The notes below the pieces were generated by a model. The model was not told where the DNA came from and made no database searches. It was given only the letters and a program-made list of their open reading frames with translations. The position numbers and the translations under genes are program-made. Positions 63,321 through 64,000 of a stretch of 64,000 bases of DNA are shown piece by piece. Position 1 is the stretch's first letter. Every line of letters starts with the position of its first letter. Location: NCBI RefSeq assembly GCF_001742305.1, contig NZ_MJAT01000012.1:1-64000 (forward strand), read 5' to 3'. This stretch comes from Desulfuribacillus stibiiarsenatis (GTDB lineage Bacteria > Bacillota > Bacilli > Desulfuribacillales > Desulfuribacillaceae).

Positions 63321-64000
63321 TTGAGCAAAATCCGAGTGTTAATCATTGACGATTCTGCATTAGTCCGAGAGGTTTTACGTAGAGTTCTATCACAGGACCC
63401 GGAAATAGACGTAGTCGGATCTGCTGTTGACCCTATTCAAGCGATTTCGAAAATTAAAGAGCTGAAGCCGCATGTCATTACTTTAGATTTAGAAATGCCA
63501 AAAATGGATGGTCTCACCTTTCTTAGAAAGCTGATGAACGTAGTTCCTCTGCCAGTCATTGTAATAAGCTCTAAAGCTCTCGAGGGCAGTGATGCAACGA
63601 TTACGGCGTTAGAATTGGGTGCCGTAGATTTCATAACCAAACCAGCAGTAGGTGTGGGAGAAGGATTAGCGACGCTGCAAGGAGAAATTACTGAAAAAGT
63701 AAAGTGTGCAGCAACAGTCAATATGAGAGCATTATATAATACCAATAGAAAACGCATACTGCCTCCCTCAGAAAATGAAAGCATTTCTCAGAGGTCAACA
63801 ATTAAGAATACCGATAAAATTATTGCTATTGGTGGATCTACAGGAGGTACAGTCGCAGTTCGGACCATCATGCAGGCCTTACCAGCAAATTGCCCTGCTA
63901 TACTCATTACCTTACATATGCCAGCAGGCTTTACTAAGTCTTACGCAGAAGGACTTGATAAGGTGTGTCGAATGAACGTCAAGGAGGCGGAGCACGGGGA
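63321..64000 (+). CDS. cheB: Protein-glutamate methylesterase CheB, 5' part (runs off the right edge)
   Basis: TTG at 63321 follows AAGGTGA; about 226 residues are in the window. The receiver has 'VLIIDDSALVREVL', 'ITLDLEMPKMDG' and 'FITKPAV'; the linker is about 45 residues; the methylesterase begins with 'IIAIGGSTGGTVAVRTIMQ' (Ser of the GxSxGG site) and 'LITLHMPAGFTKSYAEGL' (His). It reverses CheR methylation when phosphorylated by CheA. The catalytic Asp lies beyond the window. Confidence 0.95.
   Translation, partial: MSKIRVLIIDDSALVREVLRRVLSQDPEIDVVGSAVDPIQAISKIKELKPHVITLDLEMPKMDGLTFLRKLMNVVPLPVIVISSKALEGSDATITALELGAVDFITKPAVGVGEGLATLQGEITEKVKCAATVNMRALYNTNRKRILPPSENESISQRSTIKNTDKIIAIGGSTGGTVAVRTIMQALPANCPAILITLHMPAGFTKSYAEGLDKVCRMNVKEAEHG

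Overview
The window looks like the chromosome of a low-G+C, spore-forming, motile Gram-positive bacterium of the Bacillota. Signs of this are strong GGAGG ribosome-binding sites with frequent GTG/TTG starts, a Spo0E-like remnant, a ComG-type pilus operon, CheC/CheD/CheX chemotaxis proteins, a GlnR/TnrA-type operator before the ammonium transporter and a Bacillus-type Fur box. The species cannot be fixed from the sequence alone.

Positions 1-25906 are an accessory region. It is AT-rich, full of decayed mobile-element genes and dense in likely anti-phage functions. It ends at 25864-25906 in the 3' half of a tRNA-Val(GAC) gene with no 5' half, as expected for the distal attachment site of an element integrated at a tRNA gene; its other end lies left of the window. 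From left to right it holds: an IS21-type IstB tail and a Spo0E-like fragment; an overlapping operon of a ComEC-like metallo-beta-lactamase, a trypsin-like protease, a small middle component and an SMC/Rad50-like ATPase (an ABC-three-component-like system), followed by an Mrr-like nuclease; a decayed excisionase and a structured untranslated tract; a frameshifted large serine recombinase; an SRAP protein; an ABC-ATPase/HNH pair resembling Septu; a GNAT-like protein; an SBD-HNH-type restriction nuclease with a small conserved protein and a NERD-HRDC protein; a DisA_N/DAC-like protein; a broken tnsA; a DUF3800 protein and a dynamin-like GTPase; and a resolvase remnant with a repeat cluster resembling TnsB-type transposon-end sites.

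Positions 25907-64000 look like core chromosome. First come a copper-amine-oxidase-N-domain surface protein, a 23-residue cysteine-rich peptide under a Fur-like operator, a HAD phosphatase, a TraX-like membrane protein, glnK-amtB and a shortened SDR gene. From about 32 kb a very long signalling region follows: a chemoreceptor, two HD-GYP proteins, stand-alone receivers, Hpt proteins, a receiver-GGDEF cyclase, CheX, hemerythrin, cheY-cheC-cheD, a STAS/SpoIIE-phosphatase/anti-sigma module and two GGDEF-EAL proteins. Then come htpX, the comG-like pilus operon, aroK, asnB, a CZB chemoreceptor and a cheA-cheR-cheD-cheB operon that runs off the window. Chemotaxis phosphorelay, cyclic-di-GMP turnover and a partner-switching module are thus physically interleaved.
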